This document shows, piece after piece, positions 39,201-46,719 of a stretch of DNA of 64,000 bases. Each line of letters opens with the position of its first letter. Positions within the stretch are counted from its first letter, which is position 1. The translations under genes were made by a program, and so were the position numbers. The notes beneath the pieces were generated by a model. It did not search any database. It was not told the DNA's origin and worked only from the letters and a program-made list of their open reading frames with translations. The stretch is from JACMLX01 sp031374935 (GTDB taxonomy: Bacteria; Gemmatimonadota; Gemmatimonadetes; Gemmatimonadales; Gemmatimonadaceae), in NCBI GenBank assembly GCA_031374935.1, contig JANMHB010000092.1:1-64000 (forward strand), written 5' to 3'.

Positions 39201-41762
39201 ATTGCGGCGATCCAGGGTGTTGCGCTGGGGGGCGGCATGGAGTTCGCGCTTGCCTGTCACTACCGGATCGCGGAACCGTTCTCGCAGTTCGGGCAGCCTG
39301 AGATCCGGCTGCGGCTGTTGCCTGGATATGGCGGCACACAACGACTGCCGCGATTGCTGGCCGACCGTCGTGGCGCCGACGGGTTGCGCGATGCGCTCGA
39401 ACTGCTGCTGAGCGGGCGGAACATCGATGGCACGCAGGCGCACACCATCGGGCTGGTGGATGAATTGACCGACGATGCCACCGATGTGCTGTCCTGCGCG
39501 CATGCCCGCGTGCGTGAGTGGTATCGGACGGGGGACGTGAGCGTGCTGGGCAAGGCGCACCATGGGCGTCGGGAAGAGACACTGACGTGGAACTCGGCCG
39601 GCGAACTCGATCTGAATACCGTGTTGACGGATACGCACCTGCAGCGCATCCTGGCGCAGCTGGCGTGGGCCGGACGCGAGACGGCGGGAGCGCGCGTGCT
39701 CGATGCGGTGCGGACCGGGTGGGCGTTCGGTGTGCCCGCCGGCCTGCTGCGCGAGGCGGAGCTGTTTGCTGAAGGGGTTGTCGATCCCGACGGCGGCAAG
39801 ACCGGCATCCGGCAGTTCCTCGACAAGCAGAGCGCGCCGCTGCCGATCAAGCGGGATGGCGTGCGACTGGTGGCCGAGCAGCAGGAGTTCATCAACATAC
39901 AGTTGACGCGCGGCGAGCTGTTGCCGGTCGGCGCGCCGTTCTATCCCGGCGTGACACAGATCCCGTCGTGGCAGTTTGCGTTTGGTGTGCCGAAGGATCA
40001 GGCCACCGGTGCCCCTGGGTTCGGACCGCCGCAGGTGGCGGAGCAGGAATTGATCGTGCCGGTGGCACAGCCGGGTGCGATGGAAGCGCTGGTGTATGTG
40101 CTGGCCTCGGAAGTGAACTTCAACGACATCTGGGCGATCACCGGCATTCCAGTGTCGAGCTTCGACAATCACGATCTGGATGTGCAGGTGACGGGATCGG
40201 GCGGGCTGGGATTGGTCGCCGCGCTGGGCAGTGACGTGAAGGCGGAAGGTCGGCTCAAGGTGGGCGACCTGGTGGCGATCTACAGCGGGCAGAGTGACCT
40301 GCTCTCGCCGCTGGCGGCGCGTGATCCGATGTACGCCGACTTCTCGATTCAGGGCTACGAAACCGATTTCGGCAGCCACTCGCAGTTCATCGTCACGCAG
40401 GCGCCGCAGCTGCATCCGGTGCCGGGCGACCTGACGCTGGAGCAGGCGGGGTCGTACATCCTGAACCTCGGCACGATCGTGCGTGCGCTGTTCACGACAC
40501 TGCGGATCGAAGCCGGGAAGACGATGTTCGTCGAAGGCTCGGCCACCGGCACCGGTCTCGAGGCCTTGAAGACGGCCCTCAAGACCGGTGTGCAGGTGAC
40601 GGGGCTGGTGTCGAGCGCGGAGCGTGCGCGGGCGGTGCGCGCGCTTGGCGCGACGGCCACGATCGATCGCAAGGACGGGCGTTTCGCGGACCTCTTCACG
40701 GTGGTGCCCGAGGACGACAGCGGAACGCGCGCGTGGCTGGCGGCGGGCGACGGGCTGTGTGCGGAGTATCGTGCGCAGAACGGTGGTCGGCTGGCCGACT
40801 ACGTGGTGTCGCATGCCGGCGAGACGGCGTTCCCGCGATCGTTCCAGCTGTTGGAGGCCGGTGGGGCGCTGACGTTCTACGGCGCGTCGAGCGGGTACCA
40901 TTTCACGTTCGTCGGCAAGACCGGCGCATCGGATCCGGAGACGATGCTGCGTCGCGCGGCGATGCGCGCTGGCGAGGCGGTGCTGGTGTACTATGGTCCG
41001 CGTTCAGCGGAGCTGGTGGACAGTGTCGGCCTCGAGATGATCGAGGCGGTGCGTGCGATGCGCGGTCGCTGTGTGGTGGCCACCACCACGGACGGCCAGC
41101 GCGAGTTCCTGCAGTCGCTCGGATTCGAGGACGCGATTGCCGGTGTGGTGTCGCTGGAGGAGATCGGGCGGCGGTCGTCGGAATTCGAGTGGCCGCGTAC
41201 CATGCCGCGCCTGCCCGATGCGAAGACGGCGACGGAGACGTTCCGGCAGGCGGTGCGCGACTTCCAGGATCAGACGCTCAAACCGTTCGGCGCCGCTGTC
41301 GGCAAGCTGCTGCGGTCGCCGGACAATCCGCGCGGGGCGCCTGACGTGATCATGGAGCGTGCCGGTCACGATGCGCTGGGCGTGTCCACCTCGCTGGTGA
41401 AGCCGTTCACCGGACGAGTGGTGTACTGCGAGGAGATGGCGGGACGGCGCTATGCCTTCTACGCGCCGCAGGTCTGGACCAGGCAGCGCAAGATCCTGAT
41501 GCCAACCGCGTCGATCCTCGGCACGCATCTCACGAATGCGTTCGAAGTCACGCGGATGAACGACATGATCGCGGCCGGCCTGCTCGACATCACGCCACCG
41601 ACGGTGGTGCCGTGGCACGACCTGCCAACCGCCCATCAGGCGATGTGGGAGAACAAACATGCCGGGGCCAACTACCTGGTGAATCACGCCTTGCCGGCGC
41701 TTGGGTTGCGCAGCAAGGATGCCCTGCTCGAAGCGTGGGCCGCCTCGGAGCAGACATCATGA
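36231..41762 (+). CDS. pcs: Trifunctional propionyl-CoA synthase (3-hydroxypropionate to propionyl-CoA)
   Basis: 1843-aa fusion enzyme: 3-hydroxypropionate + CoA + ATP to 3-hydroxypropionyl-CoA (AMP + PPi released), then dehydration to acryloyl-CoA, then NADPH reduction to propionyl-CoA. Domain 1 (about 1-870) is an acyl-CoA synthetase with YTSGSTGKPKG at 438-448, YWATEHGG, and Lys834 in ETRSGKYVRR. Domain 2 (about 890-1200) is a crotonase with the NPPVNAL strand (Asn910), oxyanion GADI at 953-956 and catalytic Glu1004 and Glu1024, 20 residues apart as in enoyl-CoA hydratase. Domain 3 (about 1290-1843) is a medium-chain reductase with LASEVNFNDIWAITG and cofactor loop EGSATGTGL at 1435-1443. 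The length fits Chloroflexus Pcs (about 1820). Its stop overlaps mcr (ATGA), giving a two-gene operon. Confidence 0.95.
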   Translation: MAVLTESFPVEPTGPRVVSPPVARRNPIRSRTDWERMRAECLADPGRFHGEIARRELHWFHPTIGTQGAWITWDDATERWTGWDAATGAVVVPALPAAYTPWSRAFNGDDAPFWRWFEGALTNAGFNEVDRHVLAGHGAEAALIFEGDRWDMSVDGGRGGPVECYPVSRRTLLLESAKCSLALQALGLQRGDRIALNMPNIPAQLFWTEGAKRLGVVYTPVFGGFSDKTLSDRIHDAGARVVVTCDGAYRNAQIVPFKTAYTDPALDDYVPLTSARLVVEDTLRALQVSPARIATLLGAIGETLAGEITVQRSDVMRGVGRALQVLSEAHELSAGEASRVRTAIAAALVSTPPRVEAVVVVRHSGIDDIVWREERDRWSHDLTDAALATILTAARSAGLPVTSEAELLALPDAAFVRAIWAASAPAPLDADFPLFFIYTSGSTGKPKGVVHVHGGYTSGVAYSMRVAFDAQAGDVMYVVADPGWITGQSYMISAALTTRVTSVFTEGAPVFPHAGRFASIIERHKVSIFKAGVTFLKGIMQDAQNAEDVRRYDLSTLRVCTFCAEPTSPTVQQFGMELLAPWYINSYWATEHGGIAWTHFYGNGDYPLRADAHTYPLPWIVGDVWAESAPDDVDAEAPLALYHRNGESGTAFRRAALEEKGEIVISAPYPYLARTVWGDSEHFRVEGSRVAPEWKGDIGRWTSTYWSRWKGVWAYTQGDFAVRYDDGSFSLHGRSDDVINVSGHRLGTEEIEGAILRHRQLDPESPVGNVIVVGAPHREKGLTPLAFVKPSAGRTLTQDDKRRLAELVRFEKGAVAVPSDFIEVVQFPETRSGKYVRRMVRALVEGTEIGDMSTLRNPESVAELAAVIAEWQRKQKLSDEQQLFERYRYFRVQYNTLAVGAKVATVYVANPPVNALNERALDELNIVVDHLARRDDVKAVVFTGDGTSSFVAGADIRQFLDEIHTIEQARVLPNNAQLAFRQIERMGKPCIAAIQGVALGGGMEFALACHYRIAEPFSQFGQPEIRLRLLPGYGGTQRLPRLLADRRGADGLRDALELLLSGRNIDGTQAHTIGLVDELTDDATDVLSCAHARVREWYRTGDVSVLGKAHHGRREETLTWNSAGELDLNTVLTDTHLQRILAQLAWAGRETAGARVLDAVRTGWAFGVPAGLLREAELFAEGVVDPDGGKTGIRQFLDKQSAPLPIKRDGVRLVAEQQEFINIQLTRGELLPVGAPFYPGVTQIPSWQFAFGVPKDQATGAPGFGPPQVAEQELIVPVAQPGAMEALVYVLASEVNFNDIWAITGIPVSSFDNHDLDVQVTGSGGLGLVAALGSDVKAEGRLKVGDLVAIYSGQSDLLSPLAARDPMYADFSIQGYETDFGSHSQFIVTQAPQLHPVPGDLTLEQAGSYILNLGTIVRALFTTLRIEAGKTMFVEGSATGTGLEALKTALKTGVQVTGLVSSAERARAVRALGATATIDRKDGRFADLFTVVPEDDSGTRAWLAAGDGLCAEYRAQNGGRLADYVVSHAGETAFPRSFQLLEAGGALTFYGASSGYHFTFVGKTGASDPETMLRRAAMRAGEAVLVYYGPRSAELVDSVGLEMIEAVRAMRGRCVVATTTDGQREFLQSLGFEDAIAGVVSLEEIGRRSSEFEWPRTMPRLPDAKTATETFRQAVRDFQDQTLKPFGAAVGKLLRSPDNPRGAPDVIMERAGHDALGVSTSLVKPFTGRVVYCEEMAGRRYAFYAPQVWTRQRKILMPTASILGTHLTNAFEVTRMNDMIAAGLLDITPPTVVPWHDLPTAHQAMWENKHAGANYLVNHALPALGLRSKDALLEAWAASEQTS

Positions 41763-44700
41763 GTGCCGCGCCTGAAGGCACGTCGACACCGCCAGCGATC
41801 GGAGAGGGAATGGACGGCACCGCACGGGAAGGACGGTTGTTCGGCAAGGTGGCACTGGTGACCGGCGCGGCCGGCAATCTCGGCGGCCACATCGTGCGCC
41901 ACTACCTGCGCGAGGGCGCGACGGTGGTGCTCACCGGTCGCGAGCGCGGGCGGGTGGACGCGGCGCGGCTGGCGGCGATCGAGGCCACCGGTGTGCCGGA
42001 GACCCAAGCGAGTGTGGTGACACTGGATGGGGCCGATCCGGCGTCGGTGCGGGCGGCGTTTGCCGCGGCGATGACCGCGCATGGCCGTATCGACGTCGTG
42101 GTCAACAACGCCGGCTCCGCGGGTCCACGGCAGCCGCTGCGCACGGTGCCGCTGACGCGAGATGAACTCGACGCACTGCGGGCGGCGGGATCGACCGACA
42201 GCGAGACCGTCGGTGAGGCGATGCGCAGCATCCTCGGCGTGGCGTGGCACGTGGCCAACGCCGCGGCGCGAGTGATGCAGCCTGGTGGATCGATCATCAA
42301 CATCTCGACGATCTTCTCGCGCACCGAGTACTACGCCCGGTCGCCGTACGTGGTGCCCAAGGCCGCGTTGAACGCGCTCTCGCGTCAGCTGTCGTTCGAG
42401 CTGGGCCAGCGCGGGATCCGGGTGAACACCGTGTATCCGGGGCCGATCCGCTCGGAACGGATCCAGACCGTGTTCGCGGCGATGGATTCGATGCGCGGTG
42501 ATGCGCCCGGAACGACCGCCACCTCGTTCACTGGTTTGATGTCGCTCACGCGCGCCGGCGAAGACCCGGCGGCGGGACGCACCTTCCCGACACCGAAGGA
42601 TGTCGCCAACACCTGCGTCTTCCTCGGCAGCGAGGAGTCGGCCGCCTTCAATGGCCATGACTTCGAGGTGACGCACGGCATGTGGGTGCGCAAGGAAAGC
42701 CGTTCCGAGTTCGTGTCACGGCCGACGATGCGGACGGTGGATGGCAGTGGGCTGTCGGTGTTCGTCGCCAGTGGTGAGGCACTCGAGGACGCGCTCACCG
42801 TGGCGCGGCTGCAGGCCGAAGTGGGCGCGATGGTGCTGCTGGGGGTGCCGCGCGAAGCGGACGTGGCCGGTGTGCAGGCGTTGCTGGCACCGCAGGGATA
42901 CGACGCGCAGATTCGCGTGGCGCGGTTCGATCGCGGCGTGGTCAGCACGATGGAACGTGCGCTGACGGATGGCCCAGCCGGTGGCGGCCCGATTCACGGC
43001 GCCATCATTCTGCCCGCGTTTGGCCCGGACCGGTTCACGGGGCTCGTCTGCGAGACGCCGGATGAGGACATCGATGCCTTCATCGACAGCGAACTGACTG
43101 GTGCGATCGCGCTGGCGCGGACACTCAGCCGGTACTGGAGTGCGCGGACCGACCTGCCGCGCAACCCGCGGTTCGTCATGATGTCGAACCGGAGTGATGG
43201 AGCGTACAACTCCTATGCTGACATGCTGCGTGCGGCGCTCGAGTCGCTGACGCGCGTGTGGCGCGACGAAACCAAGGTCGACGTGAAGCACGGACGTCGG
43301 CAATGGATCGAGTGGGGGAACCAGATCATCCGCTACGGCAACACCGAGCCGGAGAACATTCGCTTCGGCGCCGGCCAGGCGGCGCGGCTGATCTGCACGG
43401 ATCGCCGCATTCCGCAAGTGAACCTCTACATGCCGAAGTCGATCGTGAAGGCGACGGGGGCCAAACGATCGATGGTCGGTTTCATGGAGAACCTCACGGG
43501 CCTGCACCTGGGCAAGGTGGCGTTGATCACCGGTGGGTCGGCAGGCATCGGCGGACAGGTGGCTCGCCTGCTGGCGATGGCCGGTGCCCGCGTGATGCTG
43601 GTGGCGCGCCGCGAGAGTGAACTCGAGGTGATGCGGGCACAGATCGTCGGCGAGCTCGAAGATGTGGGCTACAGCGGTGCGGAGCGTCGGGTACGTACGA
43701 TGGCCGGTGTGGATGTCGGCGATGTGGCCACGCTCAAGCTGGCCGTGGAAGGCACGCTGGCCGCGTTCGGCCGCATCGACTACCTGATCAACAACGCCGG
43801 CGTCTCCGGCGCGGAAGAGATGGTGGTGGACATGTCGCTGGACGCGTGGCGCTACACGCTCGACGCGAACCTGGTGTCGAACTATGCGTTGCTGAAGGAA
43901 GTGGTGCCGGTGATGCGCAAGCAGGGCAGCGGCTACATCCTGAACGTGTCGAGCTACTTCGGTGGCGAGAAGCATCTGGCGGTGGCGTATCCCAATCGTG
44001 CCGACTACGCGGTGTCGAAGGCGGGCCAGCGCGCGCTGGTGGAATCGATGGCGCGCCACCTTGGGCCGGAGATCCAGATCAACGCCATCGCGCCCGGGCC
44101 GGTGGATGGTGACCGCCTGCGCGGGCTTGGCGGAAAGCCTGGGCTGTTTCAGCGTCGTGGCCGGTTGATTCTGGAGAACCGGCGGCTGAATGCGATTCAT
44201 GCGGCGGTGGTGCAGACCGTGCGCCGCGGCGTGCGCGTGGACGCGACGCTCGACCAGCTGGCGGTGAACGATGTGGCACGGCTGGCGGGGAATGCGGATC
44301 TGCCGCAGGAGCTGCGTGATCTGGCGGCACTGTGCCAGCGCGAGGCGGCGGAGGGCGCGACCTGGGGCGAGTACCTCATGACGCAGCCGATCGCCGCACA
44401 GCTGCTCGGGCGTCTGGCACTCGGCGGCATCTTCCTCGACATGCGCAATTGGCAGATACCGCCGGCGGACCGGTGGCTGAACCGGACCCCGCCGGAAGAT
44501 CTGCCATTCCTGCCGTCGGCGATGATCGCGCGTGAAGCGGAAAAGGTGCATCGTGGTGTGATGTCGCTGCTGCACCTGCGTCGCATGCCGACCGAGACCG
44601 AGGTGGCGCTGGCGACGGTGTTCTTCCTCGCCGATCGCGCCATCAGCGGCGAGACGTTCATGCCGTCGGGCGGGTTGAATCTCGAGCGATCCATCACCGA

Positions 44701-45463
44701 GCGTGAGCTGTTCGGCAGTGCCAAGCGCGAACGACTCGATCAGCTTCGTGGTCGTACCGTGTGGCTGATCGGTGAACACCTGGCGCCACACCTGGCCGAA
44801 GCGGTGCGGCAGCTGGTGGAGCTGTGTCATGTGGGCCGGGTGGTGCTGCTGACTCACACGCAGGCGGGCGCGGACGGCATCGAGGCACTGGTGCCGCGGG
44901 AACTGCGGCGTGCGCTGATCAAGATTCCGTGCGGCGACGACATCGAAGCCGGGATGAATGCTGCGCTGCAGCAGGCCGGCAAGCCGACGACCGTGGTGTC
45001 CACCCCGTTTGCACCGTTGCCGACGGCATTGTTCGACACCGCTGGCGACGTGCTCGACGCGGCGGCGTTCCGCAACCTGGTCGATGCCAACCTGACGCAT
45101 CACTTCCGGGTGGCGCGGAAGGCCTCGCTGCTCGACGACGCGCAGCTGGTGCTGGTCTCGCCGGATGTGCCTGCCGGCGGGCATGTGGAGGCGTTCTCGC
45201 TGGCGAACTTCATCAAGACGACGCTGCACGCGCTGACCGCCACCCTCGCGGTCGAGAACGAACGGCTGGTGAACGATGTGCCGGTGAACCAGATCAACCT
45301 GACGCGCCGGGTGCGCAGCGAAGAGCCACGCGACGAGGAGGAGACGCTCGAAGAGGTGCGACGGTTCGCGCGAGCGGTCCTCCTTGCGGGTGCGCCGCTG
45401 CCCGACGCCGAGGACTCGCGCTACCGGTCGCGGATCTATCGAGGCATGGCGATCACGGTGTAG
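41759..45463 (+). CDS. mcr: Bifunctional malonyl-CoA reductase (malonyl-CoA to 3-hydroxypropionate)
   Basis: 1234-aa, two-SDR-module NADPH enzyme that reduces malonyl-CoA to malonate semialdehyde and on to 3-hydroxypropionate. The N-terminal half (about 1-570) has cofactor loop TGAAGNLGG at 35-43 and catalytic Tyr197/Lys201 (YVVPK). The C-terminal half (about 571-1234) has TGGSAGIGG at 591-599 and Tyr750/Lys754 (YAVSK). In Chloroflexus the C-terminal part makes the semialdehyde and the N-terminal part the alcohol. NIRFGAGQAARLICTDRR joins the halves, and FMPSGGLNLERS lies in the C-terminal half. Product length is close to the Chloroflexus enzyme (about 1220). ATG 41759 overlaps the pcs stop (ATGA); the frame extends 49 codons upstream inside pcs. 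Confidence 0.95.
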   Translation: MSAAPEGTSTPPAIGEGMDGTAREGRLFGKVALVTGAAGNLGGHIVRHYLREGATVVLTGRERGRVDAARLAAIEATGVPETQASVVTLDGADPASVRAAFAAAMTAHGRIDVVVNNAGSAGPRQPLRTVPLTRDELDALRAAGSTDSETVGEAMRSILGVAWHVANAAARVMQPGGSIINISTIFSRTEYYARSPYVVPKAALNALSRQLSFELGQRGIRVNTVYPGPIRSERIQTVFAAMDSMRGDAPGTTATSFTGLMSLTRAGEDPAAGRTFPTPKDVANTCVFLGSEESAAFNGHDFEVTHGMWVRKESRSEFVSRPTMRTVDGSGLSVFVASGEALEDALTVARLQAEVGAMVLLGVPREADVAGVQALLAPQGYDAQIRVARFDRGVVSTMERALTDGPAGGGPIHGAIILPAFGPDRFTGLVCETPDEDIDAFIDSELTGAIALARTLSRYWSARTDLPRNPRFVMMSNRSDGAYNSYADMLRAALESLTRVWRDETKVDVKHGRRQWIEWGNQIIRYGNTEPENIRFGAGQAARLICTDRRIPQVNLYMPKSIVKATGAKRSMVGFMENLTGLHLGKVALITGGSAGIGGQVARLLAMAGARVMLVARRESELEVMRAQIVGELEDVGYSGAERRVRTMAGVDVGDVATLKLAVEGTLAAFGRIDYLINNAGVSGAEEMVVDMSLDAWRYTLDANLVSNYALLKEVVPVMRKQGSGYILNVSSYFGGEKHLAVAYPNRADYAVSKAGQRALVESMARHLGPEIQINAIAPGPVDGDRLRGLGGKPGLFQRRGRLILENRRLNAIHAAVVQTVRRGVRVDATLDQLAVNDVARLAGNADLPQELRDLAALCQREAAEGATWGEYLMTQPIAAQLLGRLALGGIFLDMRNWQIPPADRWLNRTPPEDLPFLPSAMIAREAEKVHRGVMSLLHLRRMPTETEVALATVFFLADRAISGETFMPSGGLNLERSITERELFGSAKRERLDQLRGRTVWLIGEHLAPHLAEAVRQLVELCHVGRVVLLTHTQAGADGIEALVPRELRRALIKIPCGDDIEAGMNAALQQAGKPTTVVSTPFAPLPTALFDTAGDVLDAAAFRNLVDANLTHHFRVARKASLLDDAQLVLVSPDVPAGGHVEAFSLANFIKTTLHALTATLAVENERLVNDVPVNQINLTRRVRSEEPRDEEETLEEVRRFARAVLLAGAPLPDAEDSRYRSRIYRGMAITV

Positions 45464-45483
45464 CGATCCGCGGTGCTGCGACG

Positions 45484-45525
45484 CACACACGCCCCGGCCA
45501 TGGACTGGTCGGGGCGTGTGTGTTT
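45484..45525 (+). terminator. Intrinsic terminator after mcr
   Basis: A 17-bp stem with one G-T pair (45484-45500 with 45506-45522), loop tggac, is followed directly by tttctg. It begins 20 bp after the mcr stop and closes the pcs-mcr transcript. Confidence 0.85.
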
Positions 45526-45756
45526 CTGACCGTTGCCCGTGCCGCGTCGCGCGCGCAACGGTCCGACCGGTACCCTGTGCCACTGACAGTGGCTGCCGCA
45601 CGGTACGTCCGCGTGCGAGCGTACTCGTGCACTCGTCGATCTTGTTGACGCAGCTAGCTTTCGTTTCAGGCTGGTTTGCACAGATCGCTGCGACCGACTC
45701 GGTCTGCGAATGTCGTTCGCGCAGGCGACGCTTTCACCATCACTACACGTTCCATC

Positions 45757-46623
45757 ATGTCTGGCTACGTCGACGACCTGCTGTTGCTGCTCGATCTGGA
45801 GCCGCTCGAAGTGAACATCTATCGCGGACAAAACCGCGACATCGGCACCGGTCGCGTGTTCGGCGGCCAGGTATTCGCGCAGGCGCTGGTGGCGGCGCGC
45901 CGCACCGTCGAGGGCGCGCGGGACGCGCACTCGGTGCACGGCTATTTCATTCTGCCGGGCGACCTGAAGGCGCCGATCGACGAAGTAGACGATCGGCTGC
46001 GCGATGGATCGAGCTTCACCACGCGGCGTGTCACGGCCATTCAGCATGGCCAGGCGATCTTCAACCTCTCGGCGTCGTTCCACGTGAGCGAAGACGGCAT
46101 CGAACATCAGGAACCGATGCCGACCGTTCCCGCCGCCGAGGAGCTGACCTCTGAGCTCGAGCTGATTCGTGAGATGGCGACGCGCATTCCGGAGCCGCTG
46201 CGTCCCGTGCTCACCCAGGAGCGGCCGATCGATTTCCGGCCGGTGGATCCGCTCGATCCGTTCGATCCGAAGCCGCGTCCGCCGGTGCGCCACGTCTGGT
46301 TCAAGTCCCTTGGTCCGCTGCCGGATGATCTGCTGCTGCATCAGGCGGTGCTGGCGTACGCCTCCGACCATGGACTGCTGGGCACTGCGCTGCAGCCACA
46401 CGGGCTGTCGTTCCGGTCGCCTGGAATGCAACTCGCGTCGCTGGATCATGCGGTGTGGCTGCACCGCCCGTTTCGTGTGGACGAGTGGCTGCTGTATTCG
46501 ATGGACAGCCCGGTGACGGCAGGGGCGCGCGGCTTCGTGCGTGGCAACATCTTCACGCAGGATGGCACCCTGGTGGCGTCGGTGGCGCAGGAAGGGCTGA
46601 TGCGACTCCGGACGCTGCCGTAG
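45757..46623 (+). CDS. tesB: Acyl-CoA thioesterase II
   Basis: 288-aa double hot-dog thioesterase that hydrolyses acyl-CoA to free acid and CoA. Signatures: RVFGGQVFAQALVAA, VHGYFILPGDLKAPIDEVD, FNLSASFHVSEDG in module 1 and YASDHGLLGTALQPHG with SLDHAVWLHRPFRVDEWLLY in module 2. Start ATG 45757 (MSGYVDDLLLLLDL); upstream frame without homology. It is 293 bp beyond mcr, behind its terminator, so it is probably a separate unit. A role in limiting propionyl-CoA or acyl-CoA accumulation is conceivable but not indicated by the sequence. Confidence 0.92.
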   Translation: MSGYVDDLLLLLDLEPLEVNIYRGQNRDIGTGRVFGGQVFAQALVAARRTVEGARDAHSVHGYFILPGDLKAPIDEVDDRLRDGSSFTTRRVTAIQHGQAIFNLSASFHVSEDGIEHQEPMPTVPAAEELTSELELIREMATRIPEPLRPVLTQERPIDFRPVDPLDPFDPKPRPPVRHVWFKSLGPLPDDLLLHQAVLAYASDHGLLGTALQPHGLSFRSPGMQLASLDHAVWLHRPFRVDEWLLYSMDSPVTAGARGFVRGNIFTQDGTLVASVAQEGLMRLRTLP

Positions 46624-46719
46624 CGGCACCGCTGGCCGGCATGGCGCACCCGGTCAGTGGCTGCGGCCATCGTGTCCACGCGACAGATTTGACTCCTGAA
46701 TCCTGACCGGAGCGCTGTC

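Noticed and set aside
38349..40901. Very long minus-strand open frame (about 850 codons) inside pcs
   Set aside because: Composition is Arg/His/Gln-rich with no family motif, opposite a well-supported gene; a product of GC-rich codon bias.
42716..45601. Long minus-strand open frame (about 960 codons) across mcr
   Set aside because: Same reason: antisense shadow of the malonyl-CoA reductase gene, with no recognisable domain.
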